22,080 nt of DNA from Betaproteobacteria bacterium (GCA_011391185.1 JAABRB010000014.1:1-22080); one strand, 5' to 3'. Numbered from the stretch's first letter, positions 8,085-14,360 are shown. Program-made: numbers and translations. Notes: a model not told the origin generated them from the sequence alone.

Positions 8085-9438
8085 AGGCGCCGCGCGCAAG
8101 CTCGACGGACCGCTGCTCTTTCTCCGGCGGACGCTCGAGGTCGGCCTGCACGATGCGGTCGAGGTGCGGGGTAACGACGGCCGCGCGCGGCTCGGCCGAG
8201 TGGTGGCGCTCGACGAGGAGCGCGTCACCATCGAAGTGCTCGAGAACACCGCCGGGCTGGGACTGGCGGAAGCGGTGGTGCGCTTCTTCGGCGAGCCGCT
8301 CAACTTCGCGATCGGACCGGGCATCCTGGGGCGCGTGTTCAACGGAGTCGGGCAGGTGATCGACGGCGGGCCGCCGATCGCCGCGCGCCAGAACTCCCGC
8401 ATCGAGGGGATGCCGATCAACCCGTTCGCCCGGGCGACGCCGCGCGACTTCATCGAGACGGGCGTCACCGCGGTGGATCTCATGAACAGCCTGGTGCGCG
8501 GGCAGAAGCTGCCGATCTTCTCGGGGGGCGGGCTGCCGCACGACCGGATCGCGGTAGAGATCGCGGGACACGCGCGATTGCGCAAGGGCCAGGCGGGCGA
8601 CTTCGCAATCGTGTTCGCCGGGATCGGGGTGCCGTTCGACACCGCCGAGTTCTTTCGCGCGAGCCTGGAGAGGTCCGGTGCGCTGGAGCGAACCGCGCTC
8701 TTCCTGAACCTCGCCAGCGACTCGAGCACCCAGCGCCTCCTCACGCCGCGCTTTGCGCTCACCGCCGCGGAGTATCTGGCGTTCGTCGAGGGCAAGCACG
8801 TGCTCGTGATCCTCACCGATCTCACGAACTACTGCGAAGCGCTGCGCGAGGTGTCCTCGAGCAAGGGCGAGATTCCGAGCCGCAAGGGCTTCCCCGGGTA
8901 CATGTACTCTGACCTCGCGACGCTCTATGAGCGCGCGGGGTGCATCAAGGGCCGTCCCGGCACGCTCACGCAGCTCCCGATTCTCACCATGCCTGCCGAC
9001 GACATCGGGCACCCGATCCCCGACCTGACCGGGTACATCACCGAGGGACAGATCGTGCTCTCGCGGGACCTCGACCGGCGCGGGGTCTACCCGCCGATCA
9101 ACGTGCTGCCGTGCCTCTCGCGGCTGATGAAGGACGGTACCGGCGGAAAATACACGGACCCCGATCACCCTGCGCTCGCGAGCCAGCTCTACGCCGCCTA
9201 TGCGCGCGCCGCCCAGACGCGCGTGCTGGCGAGCGTGGTCGGCGAGGAGGGATTGTCCGCGGCAGATCGGAAATACCTTGCGTTCGGTGGCGATTTCGAA
9301 CGGACGCTCGTCGGCCAGTCCGGTGCGCGCAGCCTCGACGAGAGCATGGCAGCCGGGTGGGAACTGTTGAAGGCGCTGCCGAAGGCGGAGCTCGCGCGCC
9401 TCTCGGACAAGCAGATCGCCGAGCACATCGACAAATGA
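8062..9438 (+). CDS. V/A-type ATPase non-catalytic subunit B
   Basis: A 458-residue subunit B of normal length. In place of a P-loop it has FSGGGLPHDRI (from about residue 153), the non-catalytic equivalent of FSGSGLPHN in the family. Other landmarks are NLASDSSTQRLLTPRFALTAAEYLAF, SRKGFPGYMYSDLATLYERAG, and PPINVLPCLSRL at 344-355. In the latter, Cys351 replaces the serine of the usual PS.SRL signature. The ATG at 8062 is used because it yields the family's typical N-terminus; the in-frame ATG at 7999 lies well inside subunit A. The gene alternates with subunit A in the head hexamer. Its end overlaps the D gene start by 4 bases. Confidence 0.96.
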   Translation: MQPRLLVEGAARKLDGPLLFLRRTLEVGLHDAVEVRGNDGRARLGRVVALDEERVTIEVLENTAGLGLAEAVVRFFGEPLNFAIGPGILGRVFNGVGQVIDGGPPIAARQNSRIEGMPINPFARATPRDFIETGVTAVDLMNSLVRGQKLPIFSGGGLPHDRIAVEIAGHARLRKGQAGDFAIVFAGIGVPFDTAEFFRASLERSGALERTALFLNLASDSSTQRLLTPRFALTAAEYLAFVEGKHVLVILTDLTNYCEALREVSSSKGEIPSRKGFPGYMYSDLATLYERAGCIKGRPGTLTQLPILTMPADDIGHPIPDLTGYITEGQIVLSRDLDRRGVYPPINVLPCLSRLMKDGTGGKYTDPDHPALASQLYAAYARAAQTRVLASVVGEEGLSAADRKYLAFGGDFERTLVGQSGARSLDESMAAGWELLKALPKAELARLSDKQIAEHIDK

Positions 9439-10043
9439 GCGACGTCACGCCGACCCGCAGCGCGGTGATCGAGCGCAAGGAGGAGCGCCATGCGATGCAC
9501 GAGGGCTATGTCTTTCTCGACGAGAAGACGATGCTCCTCGCGGGAGAAATCGTGCGCCAGTTGCGCGAATACGAGGCCAGGGCGGGGCGGTTCGCGGAAA
9601 CACAGCGTGCGGCGGTCGCGGCGCTTGCGGCCGCCATCACGCAGCACGGGCTGGAAGGGCTCGAGGTCTATCCGCCGGGAATCCTCGCCGAAGTCGCGCT
9701 GCGCGTCAGCGACAGTTCACTGATGGGGGTTCGTCTGCTGTCGGCCGGAATCGTGGGCGATGCGTTGCCGCCGGTCGCGCCGGCCGATGTCTCCCCCGAG
9801 GCCGAGGCCTGCCGGAAAGCCTACCTGGCGCTTCTGGAGCAGGCTGCTGCGCTCGCCGCGTTGAGCGGCAATCTCGAGCGGCTTTACGTCGAGTACAAGC
9901 GCGCCTCGCGCCGCGCCCGCGCATTGCAGGATGTGCTCCTGCCCGAGCTCGATCGCAGCATCGCGGAGCTCGAGACCCGGCTCGAGGAACTGGAGCAGGA
10001 GGACGCGATCTGGATGCGGCGCGGCGTTAGGAGTGAGAAGTGA
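9435..10043 (+). CDS. V/A-type ATPase subunit D (central rotor shaft)
   Basis: A 202-residue protein. The N-terminal TPTRSAVIERKEERHAMHEGYVFLDEKTMLL segment matches the subunit D opening (TP.. L. .. K.. L. . A..G...L..K...L). A long second helix near the C-terminus (LERLYVEYKRASRRARALQ, then ELDRSIAELETRLEELEQED) completes the antiparallel coiled coil that rotates in the A3B3 head. The length is normal (about 200-215). ATG 9435 overlaps the end of subunit B as ATGA. It is the last gene of the operon; hairpins begin 18 bases after its stop. Confidence 0.9.
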   Translation: MSDVTPTRSAVIERKEERHAMHEGYVFLDEKTMLLAGEIVRQLREYEARAGRFAETQRAAVAALAAAITQHGLEGLEVYPPGILAEVALRVSDSSLMGVRLLSAGIVGDALPPVAPADVSPEAEACRKAYLALLEQAAALAALSGNLERLYVEYKRASRRARALQDVLLPELDRSIAELETRLEELEQEDAIWMRRGVRSEK

Positions 10044-10061
10044 GGGAGAACCACCCCGCCC

Positions 10062-10087
10062 GGCCCGAAGCGGGGACGCCTCGGGCC
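10062..10087. repeat. Inverted repeat, GGCCCGA/TCGGGCC
   Basis: A 7-bp perfect stem with a 12-base loop just after the stop of the D subunit gene. The right arm CTCGGGCC recurs at 10118-10125, so two alternative pairings are possible. There is no T-run after it, so it is not a classical terminator. Confidence 0.5.
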
Positions 10088-10089
10088 AG

Positions 10090-10118
10090 GGTGGGAACGG
10101 AAGGGTCCCACCCCTTCC
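10090..10118. repeat. Dispersed palindromic intergenic repeat, copy 1
   Basis: A 29-base sequence that recurs at 21163-21191 with 28 of 29 bases identical (C at 10098 versus G). It contains an 8-bp perfect stem, GGGTGGGA (10089-10096) with TCCCACCC (10106-10113), and a 9-base loop, followed by CCTTCC. It lies between convergent genes. This resembles REP-like intergenic elements in form; family membership cannot be named from sequence alone. Confidence 0.7.
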
Positions 10119-10130
10119 TCGGGCCGGCTC

Positions 10131-10150
10131 GAACGTGCGCAGGCACGTTC
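10131..10150. repeat. Inverted repeat hairpin, 8-bp arms
   Basis: GAACGTGC and GCACGTTC are perfect arms around the tetraloop GCAG. It is one of a series of hairpins after the V-type ATPase operon. No T-run follows on either strand. Confidence 0.6.
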
Positions 10151-10171
10151 TCGAAACCCCGTCTCACCCTT

Positions 10172-10199
10172 GAAAAGGAGGGGAAAAAATCTCCTTTTC
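10172..10199. repeat. Inverted repeat hairpin, 9-bp arms
   Basis: GAAAAGGAG and CTCCTTTTC form a perfect 9-bp stem with a 10-base loop. The T-rich right arm could act in transcription ending for the ATPase operon, but no classical U tract follows. Confidence 0.5.
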
Positions 10200-10241
10200 C
10201 CACCCGGGCACGACCTGCTCTTAGCGGGAAGGAGGGTAACG

Positions 10242-10265
10242 GGAGGAAACCAGCCGGTTTCCTCC
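10242..10265. terminator. Strong hairpin between convergent genes, possible bidirectional terminator
   Basis: GGAGGAAACC and GGTTTCCTCC form a perfect 10-bp stem with the tetraloop AGCC. Outer flanks GGGTAACG and CGTAACC can extend it imperfectly. It lies 20 bases before the end of the minus-strand gene and downstream of the plus-strand ATPase operon, the place expected for a shared terminator. No long T-run follows, so the ending mechanism is uncertain. Confidence 0.5.
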
Positions 10266-10284
10266 TGTTCGTAACCTTCCGCCT

Positions 10285-10860
10285 TTAATGCAACCGCTTG
10301 CGGTTGGAGGGCAGGCTCGCCGCCTGAGGTTGTATCGCCGTGCTCGGCTTCACGAGACTCCCCTGCTCGGCCCAGGTGCGCTGGAAGAGCTGGTTCACCA
10401 GCGCGACCGCCTCACCGATTTCCGAGTCGCCGAAGTGACGCGACAGCAGGTGCGCCACGTCGTCCACCATGCGCTGGCGCTGGGCCTCACGAATCGCCTC
10501 GGGCGTCGGGCCGACGAACACGACGCCGTACTCGTCGGTCCCGTCGTCGTGGTAGTACGTGACCTCCACTTCGGCTGCACGCTCGGCGTACGGATTCAGC
10601 CCCTGCATCGCCTCTTCCACGATCTCGCGGAAATTCCTGCCGACATCGCCCGTCCAGCAGATCTCCAGGAGTCTCCGCTGCGGATCGTATGCAACGCCGG
10701 GCTCGTCCTCGTAGGCGCTGTGTGCGTCGGCCAGGGTTTCCTGGTCGATGTACGCGAGCCATGGCCGCAGCGCGATCTCGATCTGCGCAAGCGCCGCACC
10801 GGGGCGCATGGGGATGGTGCCGTGGACGTGGACTTCGATACGCATTGTGCGAGGCTCCAT
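10285..10860 (-). CDS. Conserved-looking protein of unknown function
   Basis: A 191-residue soluble protein with no signal peptide or membrane segment. The ATG at 10860 is chosen because GAGGGG lies 7 bases upstream on the minus strand; GTG 10896 and ATG 10845 are alternatives. The N-terminal RIEVHVHGTIPMRPG has a beta-strand pattern, followed by ALRPWLAYIDQETLADAHSAY. The middle part has WTGDVGRNFREIVEEAM and EVTYYHDDGTDEYGVVFVGPT. The last 30 residues are low-complexity and likely disordered. I do not recognise a function. It follows the transglycosylase-like gene on the same strand after 99 bases and may share its transcript. The long opposite-strand frame is Arg/His-rich shadow. Confidence 0.72.
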   Translation of the reverse strand: MEPRTMRIEVHVHGTIPMRPGAALAQIEIALRPWLAYIDQETLADAHSAYEDEPGVAYDPQRRLLEICWTGDVGRNFREIVEEAMQGLNPYAERAAEVEVTYYHDDGTDEYGVVFVGPTPEAIREAQRQRMVDDVAHLLSRHFGDSEIGEAVALVNQLFQRTWAEQGSLVKPSTAIQPQAASLPSNRKRLH

Positions 10861-10959
10861 CGGGGTGCCCCTCGGGAGGCAGAGAACTGCGGCCACGCGG
10901 GGCGCGACAGGCCGATTCTACCGCTTCAGCAGGCGCCCGCCCGGGCGAAGGGACATCGT

Positions 10960-11778
10960 TCAGCGTCCGCCGGTGCGCGTGCGGCCCGACCGGCGCCGGC
11001 CGCCGCCCCGGCGCGCCGGCTGCTCGCGCTGCTCGCGCTGTTGCGGCGGCGAATTGTTCCAGTTTCCCGAGCGCATCGGCCCGGGTGCGCCCTCGCCCTG
11101 GGCGCGTCCGCCGCCACGACCCGTACGCATCGGACCCTGTCCTGCACCGCCGCGTCCGCCGCCACCACCACCACCGCCACTGCCACCGCCCTCACCGCTG
11201 CGCCCGCCACGCAACGCCGCGTGGAACTGTTCGACGAGCGGCATTACCTCGCGACGCGAGATTTCCATTCCCCCATGGTCGCCTTCCGGACCGTCGTGGA
11301 TCGTCTTGTAGATCAACGTCTCGACTTCGCGTCCGGGCCCGCCACCGCCGCCCGCGCCGCGCCGCTGCGAGAGCTTTTTCGCCTCGTTGAACGCGCGTAC
11401 CAGCGCCTCGGCGTTGGCCTCCAGATCGAAACGGGCCTCGCCGGTCAGCTCGAGACGCTCCGCCGTGGCGTCGTCGAACTGTGCGAGGCCGGCGCGCGAG
11501 TTGTCGGGGTCGGCGGCGTCCGGATTCAGGCCGCTCGCGACCCGTGCGATGGCGAGCACGTGAGCCGTCTCGCGCTGCGGGAGGCCGAAGAGCGCCGCGG
11601 CGGCGATGACCGCCTCGATCGCATGTTCCTGCACGTCTTCCGATGCGTCGCCCCAGAGCCGGCTACCGCCGGCAGCGCGCCCGTCGTAGTGCTCGATCGG
11701 GTCGTTGAAATGCGACTCGGGCGTGACATTCGTGGGGAGCTGGCCCTTGTGGGCATAGAACCGGCTGAAATCGGGCAT
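10960..11778 (-). CDS. Lytic transglycosylase-like protein, apparently lacking catalytic Glu, with Gly/Arg-rich tail
   Basis: A 272-residue protein without signal peptide. Residues about 50-135 resemble the SLT/lysozyme-like core: AIARVASGLNPDAADPDNSRAG, then LAQFDDATAERL and FDLEANAEALVRAFNEA. The family normally reads ESGFNP....GA.GL.Q....TA, then a FD...NI segment. Here the catalytic Glu position is Ala81 (VASGLNP), so muramidase activity is unlikely. Residues 141-149 are a Gly run. Residues 190-272 are dominated by Gly, Arg, Ser and Pro, RGG-like and predicted disordered. ATG 11778 has no strong ribosome site. The protein may bind glycan or nucleic acid; both are inference. The frame is supported by the recognisable core, although the low-complexity tail is GC-biased. 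Confidence 0.65.
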   Translation of the reverse strand: MPDFSRFYAHKGQLPTNVTPESHFNDPIEHYDGRAAGGSRLWGDASEDVQEHAIEAVIAAAALFGLPQRETAHVLAIARVASGLNPDAADPDNSRAGLAQFDDATAERLELTGEARFDLEANAEALVRAFNEAKKLSQRRGAGGGGGPGREVETLIYKTIHDGPEGDHGGMEISRREVMPLVEQFHAALRGGRSGEGGGSGGGGGGGGRGGAGQGPMRTGRGGGRAQGEGAPGPMRSGNWNNSPPQQREQREQPARRGGGRRRSGRTRTGGR

Positions 11779-11970
11779 GGCTGCGGCGCGTCAGCAGTTC
11801 GCCGCGCGGAACGGGCTCAGGTCGTGGCGCCGCCGCATGCACAAAGCACTCGGCTGCGCCCACCTGTCGGGGTTAGACGACGGTCTCATCACTGCTTTGC
11901 CTTTCGATCGCGCGGCCTTTCGGCAGGGCGCGATCCGTGTGCCGCTCGCGGGAGAAAACTGCCGCCCATC

Positions 11971-12000
11971 ATCACGACTAGCCACGACTAATCACGACTC
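11971..12000. repeat. Three tandem 10-base units, ATCACGACTA-type
   Basis: The units are ATCACGACTA, GCCACGACTA and ATCACGACTC, in exact 10-base register, so they would lie on the same helix face. They sit in the divergent intergenic region and could be regulator binding sites. Confidence 0.6.
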
Positions 12001-12035
12001 AGGCGGCTGCGGCTTGTGCCCGCTCAACCTCCAAT

Positions 12036-12049
12036 ATCGTGGCCACGAT
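12036..12049. promoter_or_regulatory. 14-base perfect palindrome, operator-like
   Basis: ATCGTGGCCACGAT is its own reverse complement. The half GCCACGA also occurs in the middle unit of the tandem repeat about 50 bases upstream, suggesting one regulator may recognise both. The function is inferred only. Confidence 0.4.
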
Positions 12050-12083
12050 TCCTACAGGGGCCGACGGGGAGCGGGCGCCGCTT

Positions 12084-12105
12084 CATTCTAGCCACGCCAT
12101 TCTAG
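12084..12105. repeat. Direct repeat CATTCTAG, spaced 14 bases
   Basis: CATTCTAG occurs at 12084-12091 and 12098-12105, separated by CCACGC. It lies about 65 bases upstream of the FNR-type box. It could be chance or a tandem activator site. Confidence 0.35.
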
Positions 12106-12168
12106 ATGGGTTGCCCCGCAGATGCAAAGCGGATGTGCGTGCGGCCCGGACCCCACCCTGGAACGGGC

Positions 12169-12182
12169 TTGACCTGGATCAA
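12169..12182 (+). promoter_or_regulatory. FNR/ANR/DNR-type box upstream of the cytochrome c gene
   Basis: TTGACCTGGATCAA matches the TTGAT-N4-ATCAA consensus at 9 of 10 arm positions (C for T in the left half). Its centre is 68 bases before the start codon. A class II promoter would start near 12217, leaving a short leader containing the ribosome site; the -10 region (about 12204-12209) is weak, as is usual for activator-dependent promoters. Confidence 0.65.
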
Positions 12183-12243
12183 GGCTGCCAGGCGGCCGCC
12201 CGTGAAGATCGAGGGAGCAGTCAACGATCAGGAGGAATCCGGC

Positions 12244-12588
12244 ATGTCACGCATCGGTGTCGTTCTATCGCTTGCCGCGCTCGGATTGGCATCGCCCGCG
12301 GCCGCCACGGACGCCGGTCGCGGGCGGGCGCTCTACGAATCGCGGTGCGTCAGCTGCCACACCCAGAGCGTGCACCAGCGCGAGAGCCGCAAGGCGGCGA
12401 GTTTCGAGGGCGTGCTCGCGCAGGTGAGCCGCTGGAACGCCTCGCTCGGCGGTGACTGGAATGCCGAGGACATCGAAGATGTCGCGCTCTATCTCAACCA
12501 GCGCTACTACAAGCATACCTGTCCGGCCTCCGTCTGCCCGCCCGGTCGCGCTTCGGTCACCCCATCCGGCATGATGGCCGCGCGCTGA
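12244..12588 (+). CDS. Small secreted c-type cytochrome with atypical distal ligand
   Basis: A 114-residue protein. The ATG at 12244 has AGGAGGA at 12230-12236 and opens a signal peptide (hydrophobic residues 5-20, cleavage near ASPAAA), so the upstream in-frame ATG at 12106 is rejected. The mature part has one heme site, CVSCH at 35-39, and the C-terminal helix DIEDVALYLNQRYY typical of class I cytochrome c. No Met occurs between the heme site and this helix, where the distal ligand normally sits; Met110/111 come after it. His44 in QSVHQRES is the nearest candidate. A Cys pair (93 and 98) near the end could form a disulfide. A periplasmic electron carrier or gas-binding heme protein under FNR-type control is the inferred role. 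Confidence 0.85.
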   Translation: MSRIGVVLSLAALGLASPAAATDAGRGRALYESRCVSCHTQSVHQRESRKAASFEGVLAQVSRWNASLGGDWNAEDIEDVALYLNQRYYKHTCPASVCPPGRASVTPSGMMAAR

Positions 12589-12627
12589 CTTCCGCGCGAG
12601 CCGGGCCGCATCGAGCCGGGATTTCAA

Positions 12628-12939
12628 TCAGGCCTCGATTTTCAGCTCGAGCAGCGCGTAGCTGAGCGTCTTCCCGTGGGTGTCGAGCGCGAGCGAAGTG
12701 GTGACGCCCGTGTCGAGTGCCTGCTCGCAGACGAACTGCAGCGCATGGATGAGCGGCAGCTCGAAGCGGCGCACCTCGCCCTTCACCGTGCCGGCGAGGT
12801 GGGCGCGCACCCGTTCTCCCGTGACCCGCTCGACGAGCAGCGGATAGTCTTCCGGGCGATGCGGGAAGAGCGACAGCGTGACGGTGTCGCCCTTGTCGCC
12901 CGCGCGGCAATGTGCGATCTCAGCGAGTTTTCGCAGCAT
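12628..12939 (-). CDS. AtuA-like ferredoxin-fold small partner protein
   Basis: A 103-residue soluble protein starting at ATG 12939, with the family's opening LAEIAHCRAGDKGDTVTLSL and a following ERVRAHLAGTVKGEVRRFELP segment. In Pseudomonas AtuA this forms the C-terminal domain; here it is a separate gene. Its start overlaps the end of the AtuA gene by 20 bases, which implies translational coupling and an obligate partnership. No ferredoxin Cys cluster is seen, so the fold name does not imply an iron-sulfur centre. The biochemical role is not established. Confidence 0.82.
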   Translation of the reverse strand: MLRKLAEIAHCRAGDKGDTVTLSLFPHRPEDYPLLVERVTGERVRAHLAGTVKGEVRRFELPLIHALQFVCEQALDTGVTTSLALDTHGKTLSYALLELKIEA

Positions 12940-14269
12940 AGCGATTCTGCATGAAGACCACCTCGGCCGTCGCAAGGCGCCTCGGAAGCAGGGTCGAGAC
13001 GATGCCGAGCCGCTCGGTGACGGAATTTCGCAGCCCGCCGCCGCCCGCGGGTCCGTTTGTGAGCAGCGCTTCCACCTCCCAGGCAATCCGCTCGGCGAGC
13101 GCCCGTTTGTCGGAGCGGCCCGCGACACGCAGACGGACCTCATACGGGTCATGCGCATGATCGAAGCTCGAACGATGCGACGAATCGATGCCGATCCGGT
13201 CGACGCGCAGTTCCGGAACGGCGTCCTGCAGGCGCTCGCGCAGGACCGCGGCCGCAAGATCGGCGCGCGCGCGGGCGTTCGCGCCGGCGTAGGAGATCTC
13301 TCCTTCGCCGATCCATCCCGCCAGATAACCGACGCTCACTTTCAGCGTATCGGTTCGCGGCCGGCCGGTTGCGCCGCCGACGGCCACCCGGTCGGGTCCG
13401 ACGTCCGCCAGCCGAACGGTCGTGAAATCCGCGGTGACGTCCGGCGTGACATAACCGGTCGGATCGGTGACCTCGTAGAGCAGCTGCTCCTTGACGGTGG
13501 CGAGCGTCACCGCGCCGCCGGTTCCGGCGACTTTGCCGATCGAAGCGAAGCCGTCCGCATCCACGTCGGCGTATGGGAAGCCGAGGTGGGCGAGGTCGGG
13601 CACGTCCTTCACGCCCGGATCCGCGAAATAGCCGCCGGTGATCTGTCCGGCACACTCGAGCAGATGGCCGACGACGGTCCCGCGCGCCAGCCGATCCCAG
13701 TCGTCGCGCGCCCAGCCGAACTCGTGCATGAGCGGCGCCAGGAAAAGGGAAGGATCGGCCACCCGGCCGGTGATGACGACATTCGCGCCGCCCGCGAGCG
13801 CCGGCAGGATGGCATCGACACCCAGGTACGCGTTCGCCGAGACGATCTTGCCGTGTTCGCCAAGCGGCCGCCCGGATTCGAGCGCGATCATCTTCGGCTT
13901 GATGCGGCTGAGAACGTCGTCGCCCGTCACCGCGGCAACCTTCACGCGCAGGCCGAGCCGGCGCGCAACCGCGATCACGACCTTGCCCGCCCCGAGCGGA
14001 TCGGCTGCGCCCATGTTGGTGACGATGCGTACGCCATTGCGCGCGACGAACGGCAACAGCGCTTCCATGCGTGCCTCGAGCAGCGGGTCGAACCCGGTTC
14101 CAGGCGCTTGCCGCTTGCGCAGCTGGGCCGCGGCAACTGTCCGCTCCGCGAGGCACTCGAGCACGAGATAGTCGAGCCCACCCTGCGAGGCGAGCACCAC
14201 GGCCGGCTCGATGCGGTCACCCTGAAATCCGGCGCCGGCGCCGATTCGAAGCGTTTTTCCGTCTGGCAT
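12920..14269 (-). CDS. AtuA family (acyclic terpene utilization, DUF1446) protein
   Basis: A 449-residue soluble protein with the family features: LRIGAGAGFQGDRIEPA at the start, GLDYLVLECLAERTVA, GVRIVTNMGAADPLGAGK near residue 80, GVDAILPALAGGANVVITGRVADPSLFLAPL near 150-180, and AGQITGGYFADPG. AtuA is needed for citronellol/geranyl-CoA degradation in Pseudomonas, but its exact reaction is unknown, and many relatives sit near acyl-CoA or hydroxy-acid genes. The length matches the DUF1446 core; the C-terminal domain is encoded separately downstream. No other terpene gene is visible, so a terpene substrate should not be assumed. The ATG at 14269 follows a hairpin and a -10-like element. Confidence 0.88.
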   Translation of the reverse strand: MPDGKTLRIGAGAGFQGDRIEPAVVLASQGGLDYLVLECLAERTVAAAQLRKRQAPGTGFDPLLEARMEALLPFVARNGVRIVTNMGAADPLGAGKVVIAVARRLGLRVKVAAVTGDDVLSRIKPKMIALESGRPLGEHGKIVSANAYLGVDAILPALAGGANVVITGRVADPSLFLAPLMHEFGWARDDWDRLARGTVVGHLLECAGQITGGYFADPGVKDVPDLAHLGFPYADVDADGFASIGKVAGTGGAVTLATVKEQLLYEVTDPTGYVTPDVTADFTTVRLADVGPDRVAVGGATGRPRTDTLKVSVGYLAGWIGEGEISYAGANARARADLAAAVLRERLQDAVPELRVDRIGIDSSHRSSFDHAHDPYEVRLRVAGRSDKRALAERIAWEVEALLTNGPAGGGGLRNSVTERLGIVSTLLPRRLATAEVVFMQNRYAAKTR

Positions 14270-14290
14270 GGCGCGTATGATTGTCTCGCA

Positions 14291-14323
14291 ACGTGCGCCC
14301 TGCGGCGCACGTCAGGAAGTATA
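14291..14323 (-). promoter_or_regulatory. Putative atuA promoter with operator-like palindrome
   Basis: On the minus strand a -10-like TATACT (14318-14323) is followed by a perfect inverted repeat, ACGTGCGCC (14291-14299) and GGCGCACGT (14304-14312), with a 4-base spacer. The predicted start of transcription falls at the edge of the palindrome, a typical place for a repressor operator. The palindrome ends 22 bases before the atuA start codon. No good -35 is seen. Confidence 0.45.
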
Positions 14324-14360
14324 GCTTCGCGCGGCGCTTGCCCGTGTCGCGGGCGTTGAA

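Larger units (their letters stand above)
11779..12168. other. Intergenic region between divergent genes
   Basis: About 390 bases between the transglycosylase-like gene (minus) and the cytochrome promoter (plus). No convincing gene is seen; frames here are short and lack ribosome sites or family features. It holds a threefold 10-base tandem repeat, a 14-base palindrome and an 8-base direct repeat, each listed separately. Confidence 0.6.

Noticed and set aside
10960..11210. Glycine/arginine-rich coding repeat considered as a non-coding GC repeat
   Set aside because: The frame stays open and continuous with the SLT-like core, so it is treated as a disordered protein tail rather than a DNA repeat.
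10288..11991. 567-codon plus-strand open frame opposite the two minus-strand genes
   Set aside because: It is Arg/His/Ala-rich with no recognisable domain, while the minus strand encodes an SLT-like core and structured segments. It is a GC-driven shadow.
11779..12243. Possible CRISPR-like array from the 10-base tandem units
   Set aside because: The units are only 10 bases, directly adjacent, with no spacers; not a CRISPR array.
12878..14359. 493-codon plus-strand frame opposite atuA
   Set aside because: Arg/Asp/His-rich shadow; the minus strand holds clear AtuA family segments.
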